DNA from: Porphyromonadaceae bacterium FC4
GTDB taxonomy: Bacteria > Bacteroidota > Bacteroidia > Bacteroidales > Porphyromonadaceae
Direction of reading: 5' to 3'
Length of the DNA: 64,000 nucleotides
Assembly (NCBI GenBank): GCA_900120395.1
Contig: LT635553.1
Coordinates: 1,408,254 to 1,472,253 of the forward strand
The translations under genes and the position numbers were made by a program. Positions 28,977-38,145 of this stretch are shown in pieces (the stretch's first letter is position 1; each line of letters begins with the position of its first letter). Below the pieces are notes generated by a model that saw only the letters and a program-made list of their open reading frames with translations, ran no database searches and was not told the DNA's origin.

Positions 28977-29378
28977 AGCAGCATGTATAAGCCGGGTTCT
29001 GTACCGTGCAGCGGTATGCAGAGCACACCCCACATCGGTGCTTGTCATTTATCTCGGACACAGGTCACCCCGTGCCTCTATCGATCTACCCCTCGACATC
29101 GGGCGAGCAACCCTGATAGCGTCGGTATACGTGATCTTTCCACCCACATCGCGTACGGCAGCACTGTGTCACCACAGGCTCGGTGAGCTCTTACCTCACC
29201 TTTTCACCCTTACTGACCCGCACGAGGCGGGAGCGGTTATTTTCTGTTACGACGGATGCACCTCGCAGTGCCTTCCCGTTAGGAAGTGTGGCGCTCTATG
29301 TGGCCCGGACTTTCCTCTTCTCGGCACCAATGGCACCGACCAGCGACAAGCCCTTCTACTCACTTACTTCGTCCTTAT
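28977..29378 (-). ncRNA. rnpB: RNase P RNA, bacterial type A
   Basis: The minus strand carries GAGGAAAGTCCGGGC near the 5' end (about 29300-29320), AAGGGTGAAAAGGTG with GGTAAGAGCTCACCG in the middle (about 29185-29216) and ACAGAACCCGGCTTATA at the 3' end (about 28985-29002). These are the conserved RNase P RNA segments. It is the catalytic subunit that matures tRNA 5' ends. The exact ends are estimated. Confidence 0.93.
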
Positions 29379-29384
29379 TTGGCA

Positions 29385-29392
29385 CAAAGGTA
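29385..29392 (-). promoter_or_regulatory. -7 box of the rnpB promoter
   Basis: The minus strand reads TACCTTTG about 7-14 nt before the estimated rnpB start. A clear -33 TTTG at the right distance was not found. Confidence 0.55.
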
Positions 29393-29447
29393 GCCAAATT
29401 TGTCCTATTTGACCGAACGAAACAAAGGACAGCGGACACCTCCGGAG

Positions 29448-29533
29448 TTTCCTACCGGAAACCCTTCGCTTCTATCCGTGAAACAGTTCTCTTTCCTACT
29501 GGAAACTTTTCGCTACTATCCGTCAAAATTTTT
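29448..29533 (-). repeat. Dimeric hairpin repeat (copy 6)
   Basis: A reverse-oriented dimer. One unit has diverged (TTTCACGG start, loop GGTA), the other is standard with loop AGTA. It lies between the rnpB promoter and the menA stop. Confidence 0.85.
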
Positions 29534-29560
29534 GCCCGTTTCTGAAGCAAAAAAAAGACA

Positions 29561-30451
29561 CTAATGAAGCAACAGGAGAATAAGTATAAGGATGGAGGTA
29601 AGGAGACTCATGAGTGTGGTTGCCTTGAGCAGGTAGTTGAGCTGTCTCCCTTTGAGCCTGTGGACCAACGTACAGAGCCAGTAGTAGCTCAGTCCGGTGA
29701 GAAGCGCTACAAGGATGAGGGCACTCTGAGAGTGGACGGCGAGGTAGACACCGACGGAAAGGGACGCCCAAGCCAGGACGGCATTGAAGCAGTACAGCCG
29801 GGGGCCAAACCTCTTGCCCATCTGCACGATGAGGGTGCGCTTGCCACTCTGCCGATCCTCTTCGTAGTCTCGGTAGTTATTAGCCACCAGAATGTTGGCA
29901 GACCAGACACCTATACCGAGAGCGAGCCAATAGAGGTATATCGGAGGCATACCGGCAATAGCGTAGTAGGTGACGAGAGCCGGAACGAGCCCGTAAAAAA
30001 GAACCACAGCCAGATCGCCCAAGCCATGAGACGAAAGGGGGTACGGACCTGCCGAGTACGCCAAGACCCCCAGAAGCACCAGCAGACCTACGATCAGCAG
30101 TTCCCAACCGCATAAGGCGCATAGGACCAGCCCCGAGACAGCGCAGACAGCCAGAGCAATCAGCAATGCATAGAGCATCTGCCGAGGCGTCACCTGACCG
30201 GTCGTCAAGAGACGCTCAAAGCCCACTCTACGATCCGTGTCCTTACCATCGCGGTAGTCGAAGTAATCATTGGCGAGGTTACTGGCAATCTGAGCAGACA
30301 GAGCCACCAGCAGTGCCAGGAGGTAGGGCAGCCAACGCATCGTACCCTCATGCAGCAGAGCCCCACCCACGATCAGCATAGGTGCCAGTGAAGCACCTAA
30401 TGTGTGGGGACGGGTGGCGTAGAGCCAGGTCTTTGGAGAAACGGAGGACAA
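29561..30451 (-). CDS. menA: 1,4-dihydroxy-2-naphthoate polyprenyltransferase
   Basis: The 296-residue UbiA-superfamily membrane enzyme attaches the polyprenyl tail to DHNA in menaquinone synthesis. Both Asp-rich motifs are visible: NDYFDYRDGKDTDRR (about residues 64-78) and NNYRDYEEDRQSGKR (about 190-204). About eight or nine membrane helices are predicted. It is last in an ftsE-lysC-menA operon, 14 nt after lysC. Confidence 0.93.
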   Translation of the reverse strand: MSSVSPKTWLYATRPHTLGASLAPMLIVGGALLHEGTMRWLPYLLALLVALSAQIASNLANDYFDYRDGKDTDRRVGFERLLTTGQVTPRQMLYALLIALAVCAVSGLVLCALCGWELLIVGLLVLLGVLAYSAGPYPLSSHGLGDLAVVLFYGLVPALVTYYAIAGMPPIYLYWLALGIGVWSANILVANNYRDYEEDRQSGKRTLIVQMGKRFGPRLYCFNAVLAWASLSVGVYLAVHSQSALILVALLTGLSYYWLCTLVHRLKGRQLNYLLKATTLMSLLTSILILILLLLH

Positions 30452-30465
30452 GGTCGGAGTATGAA

Positions 30466-31818
30466 CTATTGCTGGGTAGAGAAGCCAAAGAGGCGGTCGT
30501 TCAGGCGGACCAGAGCCTGCTCCTTGTCTTGAGTACGTATGAGGACCGAGACATTGTGGTTGGATCCGCCGTAGGTAATCATTCGGATGGGGATACCCTC
30601 CAGTGCCTTCACGATATCGCCCTCCTTATCGGTATTTTTCCAGTTGAGGTCTCCGGCAATGCAGATAATACTCATCTCCTCGTCCACAGACACCGTACTA
30701 AACTTTCGCAACTCCGCAAGGAGCTCCTCCAGACGACGGGTCGAGTCGATGCCCAAAGAAACAGCCACCTCACTCGTAGCCACCACATCGATGGGCGTCT
30801 GATGACGCTCAAAGGTTTCAAAGACTTTCCTCAAAAAGCCCAAAGGCACCAGGCGTCGGTTGCTGATGATCCTCAGAGCTGTGATGCCGTCCTTGACCGC
30901 GACCGCCTTTATGTCCCCTTCATCGATGCGGTTGGATATCAGTGTTCCCTCCGCCGATGGGTCCATGGTATTGAGGATCCGTACCGGAATATTCGCCATC
31001 TGCGCAGGCAAGATGCAGCTCGGGTGTAGTATCTTAGCCCCAAAGTAGGCAAGCTCGGCTGCTTCACTGAAGTGTAACTTGTGCACCGGCTCGGTGTGGT
31101 TGACGATGCGTGGATCGTTGTTGTGGAGCCCATCGATATCCGTCCATATCTGTATCTCCCGTGCATCTAGCACAGCACCCACCAGAGATGCGGTGTAGTC
31201 GCTACCTCCGCGCTTGAGGTTGTCCACCTCGGCGTAGGCGTTTTTACAGATGTATCCTTCGGTCAAGAAGAGGGTTTGCTCCGGGTGACAAGCCAGCAAG
31301 TCACGCAGTTTGCTACCGATCTGCGTCAGGTCCGGCTCACCGTACTTATCCGTACACATATAGTCCAGGGCAGGGATCTTGGCTGCGCTACGACCTGTCT
31401 CACGGAGATACAGCCACATCATATGGACCGAGATCATCTCGCCGATCGCCAGTACCTGCTTCTCCTCAAAGTCGGTAAACGCTTCATCCTGAAAGGTCCG
31501 CAGGAAGTCCATCTTGTCCAGCACAAACGCCTCTGCATCGGACTTGCTCTCCTTGGACTTGTACAGACCATCTATGGTCTCCTCGTACTTCTGAGCCAGT
31601 TGGTCGATCAGCATCAAAGCGCCCTGCACATTTCCCGTCCTATAGTAGCCACTGATCTCCACCAGCATGTTGGTCACGCCCCCCATAGCACTCAGCACCA
31701 CCACCTTTGGGTCTTTGGTGCCAATCAGCTTAGCCACCTGTGCGATTCGCTCGGGAGTGCCGACAGAGCTCCCCCCAAACTTCATCACATAGTATTCCGA
31801 ATAGCTTCTCTTCTCCAT
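30466..31818 (-). CDS. lysC: Aspartate kinase (monofunctional)
   Basis: The 450-residue enzyme makes aspartyl phosphate, the first step toward lysine/diaminopimelate, threonine and methionine. The N-terminal kinase motif is VMKFGGSSVG, and GGSDYTASLVGAVLD is the conserved aspartate-site region. Two C-terminal ACT domains (about 310-450) imply feedback control. Length fits the LysC/AKIII-type class. It lies 6 nt from ftsE and 14 nt from menA. Confidence 0.93.
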   Translation of the reverse strand: MEKRSYSEYYVMKFGGSSVGTPERIAQVAKLIGTKDPKVVVLSAMGGVTNMLVEISGYYRTGNVQGALMLIDQLAQKYEETIDGLYKSKESKSDAEAFVLDKMDFLRTFQDEAFTDFEEKQVLAIGEMISVHMMWLYLRETGRSAAKIPALDYMCTDKYGEPDLTQIGSKLRDLLACHPEQTLFLTEGYICKNAYAEVDNLKRGGSDYTASLVGAVLDAREIQIWTDIDGLHNNDPRIVNHTEPVHKLHFSEAAELAYFGAKILHPSCILPAQMANIPVRILNTMDPSAEGTLISNRIDEGDIKAVAVKDGITALRIISNRRLVPLGFLRKVFETFERHQTPIDVVATSEVAVSLGIDSTRRLEELLAELRKFSTVSVDEEMSIICIAGDLNWKNTDKEGDIVKALEGIPIRMITYGGSNHNVSVLIRTQDKEQALVRLNDRLFGFSTQQ

Positions 31819-31824
31819 CCTCCG

Positions 31825-32535
31825 TCACTCCGCATCACCATCAGAGGTCTCGCTCTTCTTGAGCTGCACCTCAATGATCCTACCGTTATCGATCTTAGCC
31901 ACTCTCGAGGGGTACTTCTTCACCATCCCGTAGTTGTGTGTACTCATCAGTACCGCCGTACCGCTGCGGGTAATCTCATGCAAAAGACGCACGATCTGCT
32001 CGCCGGTCTCGGGGTCAAGATTGCCGGTCGGCTCATCCGCCAGCATCATATTAGGTTTGTTGAGCAGAGCTCGGGCGATCACGGTACGCTGCTGCTCTCC
32101 ACCTGAGAGCTCGTGCGGCAGTTTGTAGTTTTTGTTCTCCAGCCCAACAAGCGAAAGCACCTCCCGGATCCTCCGCTTGATCTCTACTTTGTCCGTCCAT
32201 CCAGTCGCACGAAGGACAAACTCTAGGTTTTTCTCCACCGTCCGATCCATCAGCAGCTGAAAATCCTGAAAGATGATCCCCAGTTCTCTCCGAAGGTAAG
32301 GGATCTGCTTGCGCTTGAGCTTACGCAGGTCGTACTGTCCAAAGCGTGCCTCTCCACTATAGATAGGAATATCGGCATAGATCGACTTGATCAGGGTAGA
32401 CTTACCTGCCCCCACCCTACCGATCAGATAGACCAGTTCGCCGGGGTATATGTCCAGTGACGCCTCACTGAGTATTGTATTTTCTTCTCGCTTAAGAGTA
32501 ATATCCTTCAGGGATAGTAGTGCTTCTTGAGCCAT
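31825..32535 (-). CDS. ftsE: FtsE-like ABC transporter ATPase
   Basis: I start at ATG 32535 (236 residues, [20 protein letters not shown]); the longer frame would reach toward the repeat region. Walker A is GRVGAGKS (about residues 35-42), the signature LSGGEQQR and Walker B MLADEPTG follow. FtsE with FtsX controls septal peptidoglycan hydrolases. No ftsX is adjacent, so the FtsE name rests on the GRVGAGKS-type motif and length. The ending ([12 protein letters not shown]) is acidic. Confidence 0.83.
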   Translation of the reverse strand: MAQEALLSLKDITLKREENTILSEASLDIYPGELVYLIGRVGAGKSTLIKSIYADIPIYSGEARFGQYDLRKLKRKQIPYLRRELGIIFQDFQLLMDRTVEKNLEFVLRATGWTDKVEIKRRIREVLSLVGLENKNYKLPHELSGGEQQRTVIARALLNKPNMMLADEPTGNLDPETGEQIVRLLHEITRSGTAVLMSTHNYGMVKKYPSRVAKIDNGRIIEVQLKKSETSDGDAE

Positions 32536-32680
32536 AGTTTGTTCTTCAAAAACATACGGTATAGATACTACAAAGGTACAGAAAAAATAGCCGGCAACAC
32601 CACCCCACCCTTGAGGTCCCTCACTTTCCAAATGAGCAGTGTGGTCACAATAGCATTTTGGCCTTTCGGAACCGAGCAAA

Positions 32681-32768
32681 AAATTTGACGGATAGTAGCG
32701 AAATGTTTCCAGTAGGAAAGAAAACGGTTTGACGGATAGTAGCGAAATGTTTCCAGTAGGAAACTTTT
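32681..32768 (+). repeat. Dimeric hairpin repeat (copy 7)
   Basis: Two direct units, both ending AAATGTTTCC and both with loop AGTA, the most uniform dimer in the window. It lies in the 407-nt gap between ftsE and gcvP, where no gene is supported. Confidence 0.9.
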
Positions 32769-32879
32769 CGCCATCGGGCAGCCGGCTCTTGAAGAAGGAT
32801 TATCTGCCTGTTTAATTACTTGATCCTTTGTCCTCCTCTTGCCACTCATTACAGATATGTGCCGGCGGAGGTATAAAAA

Positions 32880-32915
32880 GCTACGGATGGAGGGTAGCGA
32901 CCTTCCATCCGTAGC
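32880..32915 (-). terminator. Terminator after gcvP
   Basis: The stem GCTACGGATGGA / TCCATCCGTAGC is followed on the minus strand by CTTTTTAT, 27 nt after the gcvP stop. Confidence 0.9.
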
Positions 32916-32942
32916 ACCCGGAGGTATGTCTGGTCTTGTGCG

Positions 32943-35789
32943 TTAGCAGCAAGAGTAGGTGGCAACGAGGTTGCGGTCTCCGAACCCGTTGTCGATACGT
33001 GCGACGTTGACAAAGAACTTGTTTTCTTCCAAGTAGGGTAGCGCAAAAGCTGCCTTGCTACGTGGATAGGGGTGTGTCCAGTTGTCGCCGGCAATCTCGT
33101 ACTGTGGGTGAGGAGCGTTTTTGAGTACGTTGTCCTCGGGATCTGCCTCACCGGTGATCACCTCCTCTATCTCCTTGCGGATGGTGATCAGGACGTCTAC
33201 AAAGCGATCCAGCTCCATCAGGCTTTCGCTCTCGGTAGGCTCGATCATGAGGGTGCCGTGTACCGGAAAGGAGAGTGTGGGAGCGTGGTAGTTGAAGTCC
33301 ATGAGTCGCTTGGCGATGTCGTTTTCGTCAATACCACTCTTTTGCTTGAGAGGCCGGCACTCGAGGATCAGCTCGTGCCCGACAAAGCCGGTGGCACCGG
33401 TATAGGTGATGCCGTATGCGTCCTTGAGGCGGGCTGCCAGATAGTTGGCGTTCAGCAGAGCCACAGCGGTACTGCGCTTGAGCCCCTTGGCTCCCAGCAG
33501 ACGAATGTAGGCATAGGTGATGCCGCAGATGCCTGCGCTGCCAAAGGGTGCCGCAGATACGGGGATGTTGTCATGCCCGTAGTGGAGCGGATGGCTGGGA
33601 AGGTGCTCTACCAAGTGCTCGGATACACAGATAGGACCCTCACCGGGACCACCACCGCCATGGGGGATGGCAAAGGTCTTGTGGAGGTTGAGGTGGCAGA
33701 CGTCTGCGCCTATGAAGCCGGGGCTGGTGAAGCCGACCTGACCGTTCATGTTGGCTCCATCCATGTAGACCTGCCCGCCGCGATCGTGGACGATCTGCAG
33801 TAATCGACGGATCTCTACCTCAAAAATACCGTGCGTTGATGGGTAGGTGATCATGGTTGCCGCAAGACGATCCTTGTACTCATCGGCTTTTTTCTCAAAG
33901 TCTGCTACGTCGATGTTTCCGTTTTCGTCGCTGTCGACAATCACCGGGACAAAGCCTGCCTGAGCTGCCGATGCGGGGTTGGTGCCGTGAGCTGACGCCG
34001 GGAGGAGGACGATGTCACGATCCTGTCCGCCATTGGCATCGAGGTACTCGCGGATGGTACGTAGTCCGGCATACTCGCCGGAGGCACCGGAGTTGGGCAT
34101 GAAGCAGGTCTTTTTCATACCGGTAATCTCAGCCAGGTACCGGTCTAGGTTATCCAACATCTCCAGGTAGCCCTGAGTCTGATCGGCAGGAGCGTAGGGA
34201 TGGATGTTGGCAAAGTTGGGGTTGCTGAGGATAAAAAGCTCCGCAGCGGCGTTGAGCTTCATGGTGCAAGAGCCAAGCGAGATCATTGACTGTGCCAAGG
34301 AGATGTCGCGACGATCAAGCCACTTGATGTAGCGCATCAGCTCAGTCTCGGTGTGGTACTTATTGAATATCTCCTGCGTCAGGAAGTCTGAAGTACGGCG
34401 CAATCCCTCCGGTAGTTCAGGGCGCTGCTCGGGTAGCTCTGCTGTCGGGACCTCTTCGATACCCTTGGCCTCACAGAAGATGTAGTAGAGGGTACCAAGA
34501 TCGGACAGCTGAGTGGTCTCGTCGAGGGAGATGCCGATGGAGTAATCCTCGAAGTAGCGGAAGTTGACTCTGCAGTCGAGAGCTATCTCGCGTATCTTCT
34601 CCTGCTCCTCTTTGGACAGGTCGACGATCTTCAGGGTGTCGAAGTAGGAGCTATTTTGTTGTCGGTAGCCGATCTCTTGGAGCTTTTTGTCCAAGGTAAC
34701 GGCATAAGTATGGATGCGACTAGCGATATCCTTGAGCCCCTCAGGTCCGTGGTAGACGGCGTAAAATCCTGCCATCGTCGCCAGGAGTGCCTGTGCGGTA
34801 CAGATATTGGAGGTCGCCTTTTCGCGCTTGATGTGTTGCTCACGGGTCTGCAGCGCCAGGCGGAAGCCATTGTGCCCCTCGCGGTCCTTGCTGATCCCCA
34901 CAATACGACCGGGGATGATGCGCTTGTAGTCATCCGTAGCGGCGAGGAAGGCGGCAGAGGGTCCACCAAAGTACATGGGGATGCCGAAGCGCTGTGTGCT
35001 GCCAAACACGATATCTGCACCAAACTCACCCGGAGGGGTCATGATGACCAGAGACATGAGGTCTGCGGCTACAGCCACAGGGATCTGGGCGTCATTTGCC
35101 TTCTTGATAAAGGTAGGTGCGTCGATGACCTGACCGTCGTCATTCGTATATTGGATGATGGCACCAAAGTAGCCGTCGCTAAAGTCAAAATCACTTACCG
35201 ACCCTACCACGACCTCCACATCCCACTGCGAAGCGCGCGTCTCGATCACGCGACGGGTCGAGAGGAATAGGTCATCAGCTACGAAAAGCTTGCGCGCATC
35301 CTTGCGTTTGCGTGGGCGAGCATTGAGGAGCATCGCAGCAGCCTCAGCGCCGGCGGTAGCTTCATCGAGCAGAGAGCAGTTGGTGAGCATGAGCCCGGTC
35401 AGCTCGGTGATGACCGTCTGGAAGTTGAAGAGCGCCTCCAGACGTCCCTGTGAGATCTCTGCCTGATAGGGAGTATAAGAGGTGTAGTAGTTGGCGTTTT
35501 CGAGTACGTTGCGCTGGATGACCCCCGGTGTACAGGTGTCGTACCAGCCCTGTCCGATATATGAGGTGAAGACCTCATTTTTGTTGCCCAGCTCATGGAT
35601 GTGCTCCACCAGCTCGCGCTCCGTCATGGGCTCCGGTAGGTCGAGCTCTCGATCCAGAAAGATGTCGGAGGGCATGATCTTGTGCACGAGCTCGTCAATG
35701 GATGAGACGCCGATGGCATCCAGCATTTTTTGCTCGTCTTGAGGCTTGCTCACCCCGACATGGCGTATGGTAAAGTCGTTGGTGTTCAT
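32943..35789 (-). CDS. gcvP: Glycine dehydrogenase (decarboxylating), P protein
   Basis: The 948-residue PLP enzyme is the decarboxylase of the glycine cleavage system. It is the fused (alpha plus beta half) form. The PLP-lysine region CHLNLHKTFAIPHGGGGPG lies in the C-terminal half and SLGSCTMKLNAAAE begins that half. It stands as a single gene here; gcvT is about 14 kb away and gcvH is not in the window. Confidence 0.97.
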   Translation of the reverse strand: MNTNDFTIRHVGVSKPQDEQKMLDAIGVSSIDELVHKIMPSDIFLDRELDLPEPMTERELVEHIHELGNKNEVFTSYIGQGWYDTCTPGVIQRNVLENANYYTSYTPYQAEISQGRLEALFNFQTVITELTGLMLTNCSLLDEATAGAEAAAMLLNARPRKRKDARKLFVADDLFLSTRRVIETRASQWDVEVVVGSVSDFDFSDGYFGAIIQYTNDDGQVIDAPTFIKKANDAQIPVAVAADLMSLVIMTPPGEFGADIVFGSTQRFGIPMYFGGPSAAFLAATDDYKRIIPGRIVGISKDREGHNGFRLALQTREQHIKREKATSNICTAQALLATMAGFYAVYHGPEGLKDIASRIHTYAVTLDKKLQEIGYRQQNSSYFDTLKIVDLSKEEQEKIREIALDCRVNFRYFEDYSIGISLDETTQLSDLGTLYYIFCEAKGIEEVPTAELPEQRPELPEGLRRTSDFLTQEIFNKYHTETELMRYIKWLDRRDISLAQSMISLGSCTMKLNAAAELFILSNPNFANIHPYAPADQTQGYLEMLDNLDRYLAEITGMKKTCFMPNSGASGEYAGLRTIREYLDANGGQDRDIVLLPASAHGTNPASAAQAGFVPVIVDSDENGNIDVADFEKKADEYKDRLAATMITYPSTHGIFEVEIRRLLQIVHDRGGQVYMDGANMNGQVGFTSPGFIGADVCHLNLHKTFAIPHGGGGPGEGPICVSEHLVEHLPSHPLHYGHDNIPVSAAPFGSAGICGITYAYIRLLGAKGLKRSTAVALLNANYLAARLKDAYGITYTGATGFVGHELILECRPLKQKSGIDENDIAKRLMDFNYHAPTLSFPVHGTLMIEPTESESLMELDRFVDVLITIRKEIEEVITGEADPEDNVLKNAPHPQYEIAGDNWTHPYPRSKAAFALPYLEENKFFVNVARIDNGFGDRNLVATYSCC

Positions 35790-35910
35790 GGATTTTTTCA
35801 GTTTCAGTGCTTATCTAGTTTTTGATGTAAAATGGCTGTACAAAATTTTCCAGTCAAATATACTAATTTCCGATAAGACGGTACGTCCCCAAAACCAGTT
35901 ACGTGACAGC

Positions 35911-36003
35911 AAAAAGTTTCCTACTGAAAACCATTCGCTACTATCCGTCAAATCGTTTTCTTTCCTACTGGAAACATTTGGCTTCTATCCGTCAAATTTT
36001 TTG
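35911..36003 (-). repeat. Dimeric hairpin repeat (copy 8)
   Basis: A reverse-oriented dimer. One hairpin stem has decayed (TTTTC-AGTA-GGAAA). It lies upstream of gcvP, between the gcvP and tRNA-Lys promoters. Confidence 0.85.
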
Positions 36004-36082
36004 TCCGGATCAGAAGGGCAAAAAACAGGAGCCCTTCAACCCGGTTCATCCTGGAAAGCAAACGCATTTTAGCACCAAACGT

Positions 36083-36113
36083 TTTGTATAGTTTATAAGT
36101 TTTGGTACCTTTG
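36083..36113 (+). promoter_or_regulatory. Promoter of tRNA-Lys
   Basis: TTTG (36083-36086), a 19-nt spacer and TACCTTTG (36106-36113) form a textbook Bacteroidetes -33/-7 promoter, about 30 nt before the tRNA. Confidence 0.8.
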
Positions 36114-36142
36114 CACTCGGACGATTTACGACACAGTCCACT

Positions 36143-36215
36143 GATCCGCTAGCTCAGTTGGCAGAGCACAACACTTTTAATGTTGGGGTCTTGGGTTCGA
36201 GCCCCAAGCGGATCA
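36143..36215 (+). tRNA. tRNA-Lys (anticodon UUU)
   Basis: A 73-nt cloverleaf. The acceptor stem GATCCGC pairs with GCGGATC, the D arm is GCTCAG..., the anticodon stem CAACA/TGTTG holds loop CTTTTAA (anticodon TTT), and the T arm is CTTGG-GTTCGAG-CCCAAG-like. The discriminator is A, and CCA is not encoded. Confidence 0.96.
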
Positions 36216-36276
36216 CAAGCAACCCTAAAAAAGCACCTTAAAACACAGTAAGACAAAGGGTTACAGAATTAACACT

Positions 36277-36308
36277 TCCCCATATACGCACCTTTTTGCG
36301 TATATGGG
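36277..36308 (+). terminator. Hairpin between tRNA-Lys and pyrG
   Basis: CCCCATATACGCA pairs with TGCGTATATGGGG around a short T-rich loop, followed by TTACTTTTTT. It probably ends the tRNA transcript. The rest of the 36309-36433 gap shows only short GC-rich hairpins. Confidence 0.65.
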
Positions 36309-36433
36309 GTTACTTTTTTCCCCACTTTTTGGGGTAACGGGCGGGAAACCCCGCCGACCCCGGTCTGCGGCACCGATGGATCTTGGCAGTATTAAATAAG
36401 CAAAAGCCTCTGGAGAATCCGTCTGGAAAATGG

Positions 36434-36441
36434 TACCTTTG
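36434..36441 (+). promoter_or_regulatory. -7 box of the pyrG promoter
   Basis: TACCTTTG lies 53 nt before the pyrG ATG. A matching -33 element is not clear. Confidence 0.5.
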
Positions 36442-36493
36442 TTGAAAATTTGTGGCAAGCACTATTTTTCGTACCAGATATATTTCGTAGCTG

Positions 36494-38122
36494 ATGAAAA
36501 AGAATACCAAATACATATTCGTAACCGGTGGGGTCGTTTCGTCACTGGGTAAGGGCATTGTTGCCGCTTCACTGGGCAAGCTCCTTTTGAGCCGTGGTCT
36601 CAAGGGCACGATACAGAAGTTTGATCCCTACATCAATATTGACCCCGGTACGCTCAACCCCTACGAGCATGGTGAGTGCTACGTCACGGAGGACGGCTAC
36701 GAGTCGGATCTAGATCTGGGGCACTACGAGCGGTTCTTGGAGATCCGCACGTCGCGCAACAACAACGTCACAACCGGTCGTGTCTACAAGAACGTCATCG
36801 AGCGGGAGCGTCGAGGCGACTTTCTAGGCAAGACGGTGCAGGTAGTCCCGCACATCACGGACGAAATCAAGCGTTGTGTCAAGCGCACGAGCCTGAATAA
36901 CGACCTAGACTTCGTGATCACCGAGATCGGAGGTACGGTCGGTGACATCGAGTCCCTCCCATTTCTGGAGAGCGTACGTCAGCTAAAGAGTGAGCTGGGC
37001 AACGAAAACTGTGTGGTGATCCACCTGACCTACGTACCCTATCTGCGTGCAGCCAAAGAACTCAAGACCAAACCTACGCAGCACTCCGTAAAACAGCTGC
37101 AGGAGGAGGGCATCCAGCCGGATATGCTGGTCCTCCGCACAGAGATGGAGCTGGATGAGAACCTACTGGAGAAGGTGGCGCTCTTTACCAACGTGCCGGT
37201 GGAGGCAGTGGTTCAGTCCTACGATGTCCCCTCTATCTATGAGGTACCACTGATGCTGCAGAGCCAAAAGATGGATGAAGTGATCCTACGGATGCTGGGA
37301 CTCCCGGTGGGTCCTGCACCTGCGATGAAGCCTTGGCACAACTTCCTTGCCAAAGGGCGTGCCGCTACTGAGAAAGTGCGTATCGGTCTGGTAGGGAAGT
37401 ACGTGGAGCTGCAGGATGCCTACAAGTCCATCGACGAGGCATTGCACCAGAGCGCTATCTACAACGACCGCCTTCTCGACCTGGTACGGATCCAGAGCGA
37501 CAATGTCACACCTGAGAGTGTAGACGAACTCCTCCGCGATCTGGATGGGGTCCTGGTCGCGCCGGGCTTTGGCAGCCGAGGGGTAGAGGGCAAGCTCACC
37601 GTGCTGAAGTGGTGCCGCGAACACGACATCCCCACATTTGGCATCTGTCTGGGCATGCAGTGCATGTGCATCGAGTTTGCACGCAACGTGCTTGGTCTAA
37701 AAGAGGCGTCCAGCACGGAGTTTGAGGAGAAGACAGCCGTCCCCATCATCGACCTCATGGAAAGCCAAAAAGAGGTGATAGACCTAGGCGGTACCATGCG
37801 ACTGGGAGCCTACGATTGTGCCCTCACACCGGGAAGTAAGGTCGCTGAGATCTATGGCAAAGAAATGATCAGCGAGCGGCACCGCCACCGGTACGAGTTC
37901 AACAACGAGTACGGCGAGGCGTTCGAAAAAGCCGGGGCACGGTTTACCGGTCACAACCCCCACTCCGACCTAGCCGAAGTCATCGAGCTACCGGACAAAC
38001 GCTGGTATATAGGCACACAGTTTCACCCCGAATACTCAAGCACCCTTTTGCATACTCACCCGCTCTTCCTATCCTTCATAAAAGCAGCGATAGACTACCG
38101 CAAAGAGCGTACTAAGAAATAA
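36494..38122 (+). CDS. pyrG: CTP synthase
   Basis: The 542-residue enzyme makes CTP from UTP, ATP and glutamine. The amidoligase domain begins KYIFVTGGVVSSLGKGIVAA. The class I glutaminase domain has the nucleophile C385 (GICLGMQC) and the His/Glu pair in QFHPEYSS. Length is normal. It leads a same-strand cluster, with yidC 23 nt downstream. Confidence 0.97.
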   Translation: MKKNTKYIFVTGGVVSSLGKGIVAASLGKLLLSRGLKGTIQKFDPYINIDPGTLNPYEHGECYVTEDGYESDLDLGHYERFLEIRTSRNNNVTTGRVYKNVIERERRGDFLGKTVQVVPHITDEIKRCVKRTSLNNDLDFVITEIGGTVGDIESLPFLESVRQLKSELGNENCVVIHLTYVPYLRAAKELKTKPTQHSVKQLQEEGIQPDMLVLRTEMELDENLLEKVALFTNVPVEAVVQSYDVPSIYEVPLMLQSQKMDEVILRMLGLPVGPAPAMKPWHNFLAKGRAATEKVRIGLVGKYVELQDAYKSIDEALHQSAIYNDRLLDLVRIQSDNVTPESVDELLRDLDGVLVAPGFGSRGVEGKLTVLKWCREHDIPTFGICLGMQCMCIEFARNVLGLKEASSTEFEEKTAVPIIDLMESQKEVIDLGGTMRLGAYDCALTPGSKVAEIYGKEMISERHRHRYEFNNEYGEAFEKAGARFTGHNPHSDLAEVIELPDKRWYIGTQFHPEYSSTLLHTHPLFLSFIKAAIDYRKERTKK

Positions 38123-38145
38123 GATAACCCTACTCTTTCTACCGA

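Noticed and set aside
31276-32106. A 276-codon frame antisense to lysC and ftsE
   Set aside because: It spans the junction of two well-supported genes on the other strand and its product is His/Leu-rich without domains.
32943-35789. A glycine riboswitch ahead of gcvP or gcvT
   Set aside because: The short upstream regions show no tandem aptamer-like conserved segments; the gcvP upstream region is occupied by a hairpin repeat and a simple leader.
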